A stretch of DNA of 64,000 bases. It comes from Gemmatimonadales bacterium (GTDB lineage: Bacteria; Gemmatimonadota; Gemmatimonadetes; Gemmatimonadales; GWC2-71-9). The stretch lies in NCBI GenBank assembly GCA_036279355.1, contig DASUJH010000004.1, positions 53,373 through 117,372 on the forward strand. Direction: 5' to 3'. The notes beneath the pieces were generated by a model. It ran no database searches and was not told where the DNA came from. It saw nothing but the letters and a program-made list of their open reading frames with translations. Shown piece by piece: positions 36,918 to 45,298 of this stretch; the stretch's first letter is position 1; every line of letters begins with the position of its first letter. Made by a program: the position numbers and the translations under genes.

Positions 36918-37988
36918 ATGCGAATCGCGATGATTTCAACGCCGTTCGTGGCGGTACCGCCGCGCGACTACGGCGGTACCGAGCTCGTCATCCACGAGCT
37001 GGTGGAGGGACTCGTGGCTGCCGGCCACGACGTCACGCTCTTTGCCACCGGCGACTCCCTGACGTCGGCCGAGCTGCGCGCCTTCTACCCCGAGGCGAAG
37101 TGGCCGCCCGAGCCGTTCATCGACCTCAACCATATCTCCTGGGCGATGCACCAGGCGGCGGCGGAGCCGTTCGACGTGGTGCACGTGCATGCCGCTTGCG
37201 CGCTGGCGATCGCACGAATGACGCCGGACCTGCCGGTCGTCTACACACTGCACCACGCGCGCGACCCCCGGCTCTCGGCGTTTTACGAACATTTTCCGGA
37301 AGTCCAGTTCGTCGCGATCTCGGCCGACCAGCGCCGGCGCGCGCCCGAGATCGCGCACTGCCGGGTGATCCACCACGGTCTCGACGGCTCGCGCTACGGC
37401 GCCACCGATCGGCCGGACGACTACGTCTGCTTCGTCGGGCGCTTCGCGCGGGAGAAAGGCCTGCACAACGCCATCGATGCCGCCGCGGCGGCCGGCGTGC
37501 CGATCCGCGTGGCGGGGAGCGTACACCCGCCGGACCGCCCCTATGCCGAGTCCTGTCTCACCGAACGACTCGCCGCGCCGGGTGTGACCTTGCTCGGGCC
37601 GGTGGGCATGACGGCCAAGACCGGGTTGCTCCGCGAGGCCCGCGCGCTGCTCGCGCCGATCGAATGGGACGAGCCGTTCGGACTCATCATGGTCGAGGCG
37701 ATGCTCTCCGGGTGCCCGGTCGTCGCGTTCCCCCGTGGGAGCGTGCCCGAGCTGGTCGAGCCCGGCATCACGGGGTTCGTGGTCGACTCGATCGACGCGA
37801 TGGCCGACGCGATCGCGCCGGGTGGCGCGGTGGACCGCATCGACCGTCTGAGATGCCGGGCGCGCGCGGTGCGTCGCTTCAGCCGCGCGCGACTGGTGGA
37901 GGAGTACGAGCGGTGCTACGCCCAGGTCGCGGCGGGGAGCGACCGCACGCCGAACCGTCCGGGCCGGCGCCCGTCGACGGCGGCATGA
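36918..37988 (+). CDS. Glycosyltransferase family 4
   Basis: A 356-residue GT-B enzyme. It begins MRIAMISTPFVAVPPRDYGG, the loop typical of GT4 proteins, has a FVGRFAREKG segment, and carries the E-x7-E motif in EPFGLIMVE. ATG 36918 has CTGGAGG nine bases upstream. The next gene, four bases on, is a debranching enzyme, so a role in glycogen, maltosyl or trehalose-type metabolism is plausible but not shown. The gene is divergent from the barrel-protein gene. Confidence 0.85.
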   Translation: MRIAMISTPFVAVPPRDYGGTELVIHELVEGLVAAGHDVTLFATGDSLTSAELRAFYPEAKWPPEPFIDLNHISWAMHQAAAEPFDVVHVHAACALAIARMTPDLPVVYTLHHARDPRLSAFYEHFPEVQFVAISADQRRRAPEIAHCRVIHHGLDGSRYGATDRPDDYVCFVGRFAREKGLHNAIDAAAAAGVPIRVAGSVHPPDRPYAESCLTERLAAPGVTLLGPVGMTAKTGLLREARALLAPIEWDEPFGLIMVEAMLSGCPVVAFPRGSVPELVEPGITGFVVDSIDAMADAIAPGGAVDRIDRLRCRARAVRRFSRARLVEEYERCYAQVAAGSDRTPNRPGRRPSTAA

Positions 37989-37992
37989 TTGC

Positions 37993-40281
37993 ATGACGCC
38001 GGACGCGGCGCCTTCCGCCCGGCGTACGGCGCCCGGCCCCGGCGCGCCCGGGGCGCCGCCCGAGGCGCCCCCTGAGCCGGTCGAGATGCAGGCAGCTGTC
38101 GGGTACGCCCGAATCGAGTGCGTCCAGGAGAACACCAGCGAGGACAAGCTGGTCCTCAAGAACGACCGGCTCTTCCTTGTCGTCACCACCCACGGCGATA
38201 TCGCGCCTCCCGGCCGCTGCTCGCTCGGCTTTTTCCGCGACGACACCCGCATGCTGAGCGACTATGCGCTGCGGCTCGCCGGCGGCCCCGCCACCCTCCT
38301 TTCGGCGGAGGTGCCGCGCACCTACGGCGCGCAGATCGATCTCGCGGTGTCGGATCTCCCTTTCGGTGGCGACCCGTGGGACCCGAAGCACGCGGTGCAC
38401 GTCCGGCGCGAGCTCGTGCTGGCGGACCGGCTCCTCGAACGGGTGACGCTCACGAGCTACCTGCCGGGCCCGCTCGATTACTGGATCGAGCTGTCGCTGG
38501 GCGCCGATTTCGCCGACATCTTCGAGGTGCGGGGCTGGCGCCGGGAGCGGCGCGGCACCTTCTACGCGCCACGCGTGCTGGATGACCGGCTGGTGTTCCG
38601 TTACCGCGGGCGCGACGGGCGGCTGCTCGAGAGCGGCGTGCTCTTCCACCAGCCGCCGGACGAGCTGACGGCGCACCTCGCGCGCTGGCGCGTCACACTC
38701 GTGGCCCAGGCGCCGCGGCAGCTCGAGTGGGAGGTGCTGCCCGGCGCCCCCGACACCTGGCCCGCGCCCGAAGTGGCGGTGGCGGCTCCGGCGGGGCCGC
38801 CCCGGCTCGACCTGATCGAGACCGAGCGGAACGCGCTGGAGATGCGCTACCAGGAGTGGCGGCGCGAGTGCAGCCGCTGGAGCACCGATTCGCCCAAGCT
38901 CGACGTGGTGCTCCGGCGGGCCACCGACGATCTGCGCGCGCTCTACCTCAAGGTGGATGGCGGCGAAGTCATCTCCGCCGGCATTCCGTGGTATTCGACG
39001 GTGTTCGGCCGCGACTCCATCATCACCGCGCTCGAGACGCTGCCGCTCAACCCTCGCATCGCGCGGGACACGCTCCGCTACCTTGCCCGCCGGCAGGGCG
39101 CGCGGGAGGACCCGTTCACCGAGGAGCAACCGGGCAAGATCCTCCACGAGCTGCGCCGCGGCGAGATGGCGCGGGCCGGCGAGATCCCCCACATCCCGTA
39201 TTTCGGCACCATCGACGCGACGCCGCTCTGGCTCGTGCTGCTGCACGAGACCTGGCGCTGGACCGGCGACGCCGCGCTGGTGCGCGAGCTCATGCCGAAC
39301 GCCGAGCGCGCGCTCGAGTGGATCGACCGCTGGGGCGACATCGACGGCGACGGGTTCGTGGAGTACGCCCGCACCAGCGCCAAGGGGTTGGTGAACCAGG
39401 GATGGAAGGATTCGAGCGACGGCGTGCCGTTCCCCGACGGCGCGATGCCCGTGCCGCCCGTCGCGCTGGTCGAGGTCCAGGGGTACGTCTACGATGCCAA
39501 GGTGCGCGCGGCTGATCTCTTTGCCGCGTTCGGCGAGCCGGCGCGGGCCGAGGCGCTGCGGCACGAGGCGGCGCTCCTCCGCGAGGCGATCCGGACGCGA
39601 TTCTGGCTGGAGCACGGCGGCACCTTTGCGCTGGCGCTCGACGGCGAGAAGCAGCCGGTGCCGACGGTCGCGTCCAATGCCGGCCACCTGCTCTGGAGCC
39701 GGGTGCCGACGCCGGCGCAGGCCGCGCGCGTGGCCGACGTCATGCTTGGGCCCGAGCTCTTCTCGGGCTGGGGCATCCGCACACTCTCGGCGGCGCATCC
39801 CGTATTCAACCCGATGAGCTATCACGACGGCTCGGTCTGGCCGCACGACAACGCGATCGTCGTGCTGGGCATGGCACTCTACGGGCGCGCGCGGCAGGCG
39901 CTCCCGGTGGTGCGGGGGCTGCACGAGGCGGCGGTGCGAGCGGAGTTCCAGCGCCTGCCCGAGCTCTTCTGCGGCATGACGCGGCAGCGCGGTGTCAGGC
40001 CGGTGCGGTACCCGGTGAGCTGTTCGCCCCAGGGCTGGGCCTCGGGTGCGTTCTTCATGCTCCTGCAGGCGCTGCTCGGGGTCTTTCCCGAGGCGCCGGC
40101 CGGCCTGCTGCACATCCGCAATCCGGTGCTGCCGGATTTCCTCGACCGGCTCACCATCACCAACCTCGCCGTGGGCCAGGCGCGCGTGGCGCTCCAGTTC
40201 CGCCGCTACGGCGAGCGCACGCTCGCCAACCTGCTCGAGGTGCGCGGCGGCCCATTGCAAGTGAGGATCGAGCTGGATTGA
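37993..40281 (+). CDS. Glycogen debranching (amylo-alpha-1,6-glucosidase-like) enzyme
   Basis: A 762-residue protein. Residues about 45-250 match the glycogen-debranching N-terminal domain (LFLVVTTHGDIAP, GFFRDDTRMLSDY). Residues about 300-730 form a GH63/GH133-like (alpha/alpha)6 barrel with WYSTVFGRDSIITALE, NQGWKDSSDG, and SYHDGSVWPHDN. Asp and Glu in the last two lie where the catalytic acids of this fold are. It hydrolyses alpha-1,6 branches or a related alpha-glucoside. A Pro/Ala-rich stretch precedes the domain. It is in an operon with the preceding GT4. Confidence 0.85.
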   Translation: MTPDAAPSARRTAPGPGAPGAPPEAPPEPVEMQAAVGYARIECVQENTSEDKLVLKNDRLFLVVTTHGDIAPPGRCSLGFFRDDTRMLSDYALRLAGGPATLLSAEVPRTYGAQIDLAVSDLPFGGDPWDPKHAVHVRRELVLADRLLERVTLTSYLPGPLDYWIELSLGADFADIFEVRGWRRERRGTFYAPRVLDDRLVFRYRGRDGRLLESGVLFHQPPDELTAHLARWRVTLVAQAPRQLEWEVLPGAPDTWPAPEVAVAAPAGPPRLDLIETERNALEMRYQEWRRECSRWSTDSPKLDVVLRRATDDLRALYLKVDGGEVISAGIPWYSTVFGRDSIITALETLPLNPRIARDTLRYLARRQGAREDPFTEEQPGKILHELRRGEMARAGEIPHIPYFGTIDATPLWLVLLHETWRWTGDAALVRELMPNAERALEWIDRWGDIDGDGFVEYARTSAKGLVNQGWKDSSDGVPFPDGAMPVPPVALVEVQGYVYDAKVRAADLFAAFGEPARAEALRHEAALLREAIRTRFWLEHGGTFALALDGEKQPVPTVASNAGHLLWSRVPTPAQAARVADVMLGPELFSGWGIRTLSAAHPVFNPMSYHDGSVWPHDNAIVVLGMALYGRARQALPVVRGLHEAAVRAEFQRLPELFCGMTRQRGVRPVRYPVSCSPQGWASGAFFMLLQALLGVFPEAPAGLLHIRNPVLPDFLDRLTITNLAVGQARVALQFRRYGERTLANLLEVRGGPLQVRIELD

Positions 40282-40291
40282 TTTCCGGCCC

Positions 40292-41590
40292 ATGGCCTCA
40301 CGCACACCTCGGTTCGGCTTCGAGACGCGGATGCTCCACGCCGGACACATTCCCGACCCGGTGGTGGGCGCGCGTGCCGTCCCCATCTATCAGACGACCA
40401 GCTACGTCTTCGACGACGCGGAGAGTGCGGCGCAGCTCTTCGAGCTCAAGCAGTACGGCAACATCTACACGCGGATCGCGAATCCGACGACCGCTGTGTT
40501 CGAGGAGCGGCTCGCATCGCTCGAGAACGGCACCGGCGCGCTCGCCACGGCGAGCGGCATGGCGGCGCAGCTCGTGGCGTTCATGACGCTGCTCGGTCCG
40601 GGTGACGAGATCGTGGCGAGCAGGCACCTGTACGGCGGCACGGTCACGCAGTTCACCCACACGTTCAAGAAGCTTTCGGTGGATGTGCGCTGGGTGGATC
40701 CCGGCGACATCGGCGCCTGGGAGCGCGCCATCACGCCCAGGACGCGCGCGCTCTTCGGCGAGACGGTGGGTAATCCGCGCGGCAGCATTCTCGATCTCGA
40801 ACGCTTGGCCGCGCTCGCCGAGTCGCACCACATTCCGCTCGTGGTGGACAACACCTTCGCGACGCCGTACCTCTGCCGCCCGATCGAATGGGGTGCCACG
40901 ATCGTGGTCCACTCGGCGACCAAGTTCATCGGCGGCCACGGCAACAGCATCGGCGGCGCGATCGTGGAGTCGGGCACGTTCGACTACAGCGGGTTCCCCA
41001 CCATCTCGGCGCCGTCGCCGTCGTATCACGATCTCAAGTTCTACGAGACGTTCGGTCACTACGGGTTCCTGATGAAGGCCCGGGCCGAGACGCTGCGCGA
41101 CACCGGGGCGTGCCTCTCGCCCACCAACGCTTTCCTCTTATTACAGGGACTGGAGACGCTCTCGGTGCGGATGGACCGGCACGTGGCGAACGCGCGCGCG
41201 GTGGCGGAATTCCTGCACGACCACCCGAAGGTGGCGTGGGTGGCATACGCCGGGCTCCCCGACCATCCGGAGCACGGGCTCGCCTGCAAGTATATGGGCG
41301 GCCGGCCGGGCGCCGTGTTCTCGTTCGGACTCGAGGCGCCCGCGGGCGATGCGCGCGCGGCGGGCCGCCGCTTCATCGAATCGCTCCAGCTTTTCTCCCA
41401 CCTCGCCAACGTGGGCGATGCGCGGAGCCTGGTCATCCACCCCGCGTCCACCACGCACCAGCAACTCAGCGACGACGAGCTGGCCCGCGCCGGGGTGGGG
41501 CCGGAGCTTATCCGGCTCTCGGTGGGACTCGAAACCCGGGAGGATCTGCTGTGGGACCTGGATCAGGCCCTGCGTGCGACATTCGGCTGA
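40292..41590 (+). CDS. metY: O-acetylhomoserine sulfhydrylase-like PLP enzyme
   Basis: A 432-residue Cys/Met-metabolism PLP enzyme. It has YTRIANPT, the PLP-Lys in HSATKFIGGHGN near residue 209, and a C-terminal PASTTHQQL and SVGLE segment. The length above 420 and the FIGGHG form fit MetY (O-acetylhomoserine + sulfide to homocysteine) more than cystathionine gamma-synthase, which is nearer 380. It overlaps the next gene by 40 bases. Specific substrate is inferred from length and motif only. Confidence 0.85.
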   Translation: MASRTPRFGFETRMLHAGHIPDPVVGARAVPIYQTTSYVFDDAESAAQLFELKQYGNIYTRIANPTTAVFEERLASLENGTGALATASGMAAQLVAFMTLLGPGDEIVASRHLYGGTVTQFTHTFKKLSVDVRWVDPGDIGAWERAITPRTRALFGETVGNPRGSILDLERLAALAESHHIPLVVDNTFATPYLCRPIEWGATIVVHSATKFIGGHGNSIGGAIVESGTFDYSGFPTISAPSPSYHDLKFYETFGHYGFLMKARAETLRDTGACLSPTNAFLLLQGLETLSVRMDRHVANARAVAEFLHDHPKVAWVAYAGLPDHPEHGLACKYMGGRPGAVFSFGLEAPAGDARAAGRRFIESLQLFSHLANVGDARSLVIHPASTTHQQLSDDELARAGVGPELIRLSVGLETREDLLWDLDQALRATFG

Positions 41591-42093
41591 ACACGCAGCT
41601 CACCGCTGACGAGCGCCGCCGCTTCCAGAACGTCGAGACCATTCGCCGGCTGCTGCGCGAGAGTCGGACGATCGCGATCGTCGGCCTCTCGGCCGATTCG
41701 CAGAAGGCGAGCGGGTTCGTCGGCACGTACCTGCAGCACGAGGGCTACCGGATCGTGCCGGTGACGCCGCGCGCGGGCACGATTCTCGGCGAGACGACGT
41801 ATCCCGATCTCGGCAGCATTCCGTTCAAGGTGGATCTGGTCGATGTGTTCCGCCCGGGACACGAGTGCGTGACCGTGGCGGCGCAGGCGGCCGCGGTCGG
41901 GATCCCGGCCATCTGGTTTCAGCTCCGTATCCACGCGAACGAAGCCGCCGAACGGGCGGCGTCGCTCGGACTGACGGCGGTCCTCGACCGCTGCATCAAG
42001 ATGGAGCACGGCCGCTGGGCGGGGAGCCTGCACTGGGCCGGCATGAATACGGAGATCGTCACCGCCCGGAAACGGCGGCTCGCGACGGCGTGA
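41551..42093 (+). CDS. CoA-binding (YccU-like) protein
   Basis: A 180-residue Rossmann-type CoA-binding-domain protein. It shows TIAIVGLSADSQKASGFVGTYL, the nucleotide-binding loop, then VTPRAGTILGETTYPDL and VDVFRP, and ends in a segment with RCIKMEH, where these proteins carry a conserved Cys. Role unknown; the family resembles the N-terminal domain of succinyl-CoA synthetase alpha. GTG 41551 has GGGAGGA six bases upstream, inside metY. If the true start is further in, about 12 residues are lost. Confidence 0.75.
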   Translation: MGPGSGPACDIRLNTQLTADERRRFQNVETIRRLLRESRTIAIVGLSADSQKASGFVGTYLQHEGYRIVPVTPRAGTILGETTYPDLGSIPFKVDLVDVFRPGHECVTVAAQAAAVGIPAIWFQLRIHANEAAERAASLGLTAVLDRCIKMEHGRWAGSLHWAGMNTEIVTARKRRLATA

Positions 42094-43028
42094 CCGCCGT
42101 CACAACTCCACCTCGGTCGGCACGCGATTCTTCCGGTCCCTTGAGCTTCCTTCCCGACCGGAGATCCCGTACGCCCGGCAGTCCGTTTCCCACCAGCACT
42201 CGCGCCGCCAGCCCGCTCGCCGAAAGCACGCTCGTCCTGGTCGCCCACCCCGATGACGAGGTCATCGGCGCCGGCGCGCAGCTCGCCGGGCTGCCCGGCA
42301 TCGCGATTCTGCACGTGACCGATGGCGCGCCGCGCGACCTCACCGACGCGCGGCGCGCAGGCTTCACCGGGTGGCGCGGATACGCGGCCGCGCGCCGGCG
42401 CGAGGCGCTCGACGCGCTGGCCCTCGCGCGGGTCGGGCCCGAGTGCGTCGCGTCGCTCGGCGTGCGCGACCAGGGCGTCGCGTTCTCGCTCGCGCCACTC
42501 GCTCGGACGATCGCCGCGGTGCTCGACCGGCGGCGGCCCGCCGCGGTGCTCACCCACGCCTACGAAGGCGGCCACCCGGATCACGACGCGGTGGCGTTCG
42601 CGGTCCACGCGGCGCGCGCGCTGCTGCTTCGTATGGGTCGGGCGGCGCCGGTGGTGTTCGAGTTCGCCGGCTATCACGCGCGCGGCGGCCGCATGGTAAC
42701 CGGCGAGTTCGCGCCGCTCGACGGTGCCGCCGAGACCGAGGCAGGTGCTCACGGCGCGGACGTCCCCGCGTTCGAGCTCTCCCCCGCCGAGCGCGCGCTC
42801 AAGCGGCGCATGCTGGCGTGCTTCCGCACCCAGGCGGCGACGCTGGCGCCGTTCGGCGTCGAGCGCGAGCGGATCCGGCACGCGCCCGCCTATCGCTTTG
42901 CCCGGCTGCCCGCCACTCCGCCGCTCTTCTACGACGGATTTCACTGGGGACTCACGAGCGCGCGCTGGCCTGCGCTCGTTCACCGCGCCGCGCGCGAGCT
43001 GGATCTCGACGCGGAGGCGCCGCTGTGA
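42090..43028 (+). CDS. PIG-L family deacetylase
   Basis: A 312-residue LmbE/PIG-L enzyme. The zinc ligands lie in VAHPDDE (residues 51-57) and a later HPDHDAV, with GAPRDLTDARR between them. The family removes acetyl groups from GlcNAc-containing substrates such as GlcNAc-PI or the thiol precursors GlcNAc-inositol and GlcNAc-malate. GTG 42090 overlaps the CoA-binding gene (GTGA) and its end overlaps the next GT4 in the same way. The N-terminal 45 residues are low-complexity. Confidence 0.85.
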   Translation: MTAVTTPPRSARDSSGPLSFLPDRRSRTPGSPFPTSTRAASPLAESTLVLVAHPDDEVIGAGAQLAGLPGIAILHVTDGAPRDLTDARRAGFTGWRGYAAARRREALDALALARVGPECVASLGVRDQGVAFSLAPLARTIAAVLDRRRPAAVLTHAYEGGHPDHDAVAFAVHAARALLLRMGRAAPVVFEFAGYHARGGRMVTGEFAPLDGAAETEAGAHGADVPAFELSPAERALKRRMLACFRTQAATLAPFGVERERIRHAPAYRFARLPATPPLFYDGFHWGLTSARWPALVHRAARELDLDAEAPL

Positions 43029-44110
43029 CGCTCGCGCAGCTCACCGTCCTCAGCGTGGCGTTCCCGTTCGCGCCGGTGGGCGCCGACGCCGTGGGCGGCG
43101 CGGAGCAGGTGCTGACCGCGCTCGACGCGGCACTCGTCCGGCGCGGGCACCAATCCCTCGTGGTGGCGTGCGAGGGCTCGTCGCCCGCGGGGACGCTCAT
43201 CTCGATGCCCCGACTCGACCCCACCGAAGAGCGCGCGTGGGCGGACGCGCACGCCCGCTGCCGCGCAGGCATCGACTCGGCGCTCGCACGATGGCCGGTG
43301 GACCTGGTGCACATGCATGGGGTCGACTTCCACCGCTACCTGCCGCCGCCCGGGCGACCGGTGCTCGCGACGCTGCACCTCCCGCCTGCGTGGTATCCCG
43401 CGTCCATCTTCACACCGGATCGGCCGCGCACCTGGCTCAACTGCGTCTCCGCGACGCAACGCCGCGCCTGCCCTTTCTCCCCGCTCGCCATTCCGGTGAT
43501 CGAGAACGGCGTGCCCGAGCCGCCGTTCACCCAGCCGCCCCGCCGGCGCGGGTTCGCGCTCGCGCTCGGCCGCATCTGTCCGGAGAAGGGTTTCCATCTG
43601 GCGCTCGACGCCGCGCGCCGGGCCGGCGTGGCGCTCCTGCTCGCGGGCGACGTGTTCGATTTTCCGGCGCACCGCCGCTACTTCGAGCAGATGATCGTTC
43701 CGCGGCTCGATCGGCTACGGCGGTTCATCGGGCCCGTGGGACTCCGCCGCAAGCAACGGCTGCTCGCGGGGGCGAGCTGCCTCGTGGTATCGAGTCTCGT
43801 ACCGGAAACCAGCTCGCTCGTGGCGATGGAGGCGCTTGCCTGCGGCACGCCGGTCGTGGCGCTCGCCGCGGGCGCGCTCGGCGAGATCGTCACCCACGGC
43901 ACGACGGGAATGCTCGTCGGCAACGTGTCCGAGCTGGCCGATGCACTCCGCGCGGCGCCCGCGCTCGCGGGTGAGGCGTGCCGCGCGGCGGGGCGCCGGT
44001 TTTCCGCCGAGCGCATGGCCGGCGATTACCTGCGAATGTATCGGACCATCGTCGCGGATCCCGACCGACTCGCGCCTGCCGCGCTTGCACCGCCGGCCAA
44101 CGCCGCGTGA
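43025..44110 (+). CDS. Glycosyltransferase family 4, coupled to PIG-L
   Basis: A 361-residue GT-B enzyme. It has VGGAEQVLTALDAAL near the start, ALGRICPEKGFHLALDAA in the C-terminal domain, and E-x7-E in PETSSLVAMEAL. GTG 43025 overlaps the deacetylase stop and the end overlaps the GNAT gene, both as GTGA. GT4 plus PIG-L is the core pair of mycothiol and bacillithiol synthesis and also of several lipid-glycan pathways; which of these applies here is not decided by the sequence. Confidence 0.83.
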   Translation: MTLAQLTVLSVAFPFAPVGADAVGGAEQVLTALDAALVRRGHQSLVVACEGSSPAGTLISMPRLDPTEERAWADAHARCRAGIDSALARWPVDLVHMHGVDFHRYLPPPGRPVLATLHLPPAWYPASIFTPDRPRTWLNCVSATQRRACPFSPLAIPVIENGVPEPPFTQPPRRRGFALALGRICPEKGFHLALDAARRAGVALLLAGDVFDFPAHRRYFEQMIVPRLDRLRRFIGPVGLRRKQRLLAGASCLVVSSLVPETSSLVAMEALACGTPVVALAAGALGEIVTHGTTGMLVGNVSELADALRAAPALAGEACRAAGRRFSAERMAGDYLRMYRTIVADPDRLAPAALAPPANAA

Positions 44111-45099
44111 CCGTGCGCGCGCGCCCAGCGTCCGCGAGCGCACGGGTCGACGCGGAGGTCGGCTCCGATCTCGCCGCGCTCGAGCCCGAGTGGTACGCGC
44201 TCTGGAGCGCCAGCACCCGCGCAACCCCGTTCGAGTCGCCGGCGTGGCTCATGCCGTGGTGGCACGCCTTCGGCCGGGGCACGCCGCGGGTGGCCACGCT
44301 CCGGCGCGCGGGCCGGCTGGCCGCGCTCCTGCCGTGCTACCTGGGCGAAGGCGGCGTGATGCGCGCCGTCGGCGTCGGCGTGAGCGACCGACTCGACGTC
44401 ATCGGCGATGACAGGGTGGATGCGGCGGACGCGGCACTGCTCCTCTCCGCACTCGCGGGCTGCGCCGACTCGCGGTGCATCGATCTCGTCGCCCTCCCCG
44501 CCGACTCGCCGCTCCTCGGCGCCACGGCCCCGGCGGGCTGGCGGGCATCACGCGAGCCCGACGAGACCTGCACCACAATTGCCCTCCCCATCGAGCTCTC
44601 GCCGCGGATCAGCTACTACCGCCGCCATCTCGAGCGCGCCCACGCCGAGCCCCCGCCGCGGATCGTACGCGTCACCGAGGCGGGCGCGCTCCCGGCGGCG
44701 CTTGACGCGCTCGCGGCGGTCCACACGGCGCGCTGGGAATCGCAAGGCGAGCCGGGCGTGCTCGCCGACCGCGCGGTGACCGCATTCCATCGCGAAGCCG
44801 CGGCGCGGCTCCTCGCCGGCGGCGTGCTTCGGCTCTATCTGCTCGAAGTGCACGGTGCCGTAACCGCCGCGTACTACGGCCTTGCCGCCAAGGGACGCGC
44901 GTTCGCATACATCACCGGGTTCGACCCCGCGTGGGCGCGGTTCAACGTCGGCACGCTCGTCCTGGCGCACGCCGCCGAGGAAGCGGCGCGCGAGGGCGCG
45001 CGCGAGCTGGACTTCCTCCGGGGGCGCGAGCCGTACAAGTATGCCTGGGGGGCGCGCGACCGGCTCACCTGGCGGCTCCGACTGGAGCGCACGGACTGA
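44107..45099 (+). CDS. GNAT-fold acyltransferase, CelD/BioF2-like
   Basis: A 330-residue protein with an N-terminal ALEPEWYALWSAS segment and a C-terminal GNAT domain (VHGAVTAAYYGLAAKGRAFAYITGFDPAW, LDFLRGREPYKYAWG), as in PF13480 proteins annotated CelD or BcsL. These acylate sugars or aminosugars, often in exopolysaccharide or lipid-linked pathways. GTG 44107 overlaps the GT4 stop. It is the last gene of the five-gene coupled run from 40292. Confidence 0.78.
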   Translation: MTVRARPASASARVDAEVGSDLAALEPEWYALWSASTRATPFESPAWLMPWWHAFGRGTPRVATLRRAGRLAALLPCYLGEGGVMRAVGVGVSDRLDVIGDDRVDAADAALLLSALAGCADSRCIDLVALPADSPLLGATAPAGWRASREPDETCTTIALPIELSPRISYYRRHLERAHAEPPPRIVRVTEAGALPAALDALAAVHTARWESQGEPGVLADRAVTAFHREAAARLLAGGVLRLYLLEVHGAVTAAYYGLAAKGRAFAYITGFDPAWARFNVGTLVLAHAAEEAAREGARELDFLRGREPYKYAWGARDRLTWRLRLERTD

Positions 45100-45105
45100 G
45101 GCGTA

Positions 45106-45145
45106 GCCCGCGGCGCAGGGCCCGCGGCGCAGGCCCGCGGCGCAT
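45106..45145 (+). repeat. Three short tandem repeats after the GNAT gene
   Basis: The 13-base unit GCCCGCGGCGCAG occurs at 45106 and 45120, and with a final T at 45133. It sits just past the GNAT stop. The remainder of the gap up to 45298 shows no gene. Confidence 0.55.
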
Positions 45146-45298
45146 GGCGCTCCCCCGATTCGCGCGGTACCTTTTCCGGAGCGCGGCACCCCTTTCCTTC
45201 CTGGCCGCGATTCGTCCGAACCGGCATCCCGCACGGTTCCCATACTTGACCCACCGGCGCCGCGGGCCATTGCGCCTCGCGCCGGGTCCCGGACAGCC

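Noticed and set aside
33664..36933. Open frame of 1089 codons on the plus strand across the barrel-protein gene
   Set aside because: The minus strand encodes a signal peptide, HExxH, PD40 repeats and a barrel. The plus frame shows only Arg/Ala/Val-rich noise.
37879..40386. Long minus-strand frame across the debranching-enzyme gene
   Set aside because: It is a shadow of the plus-strand enzyme, which has full domain signatures in the right order.
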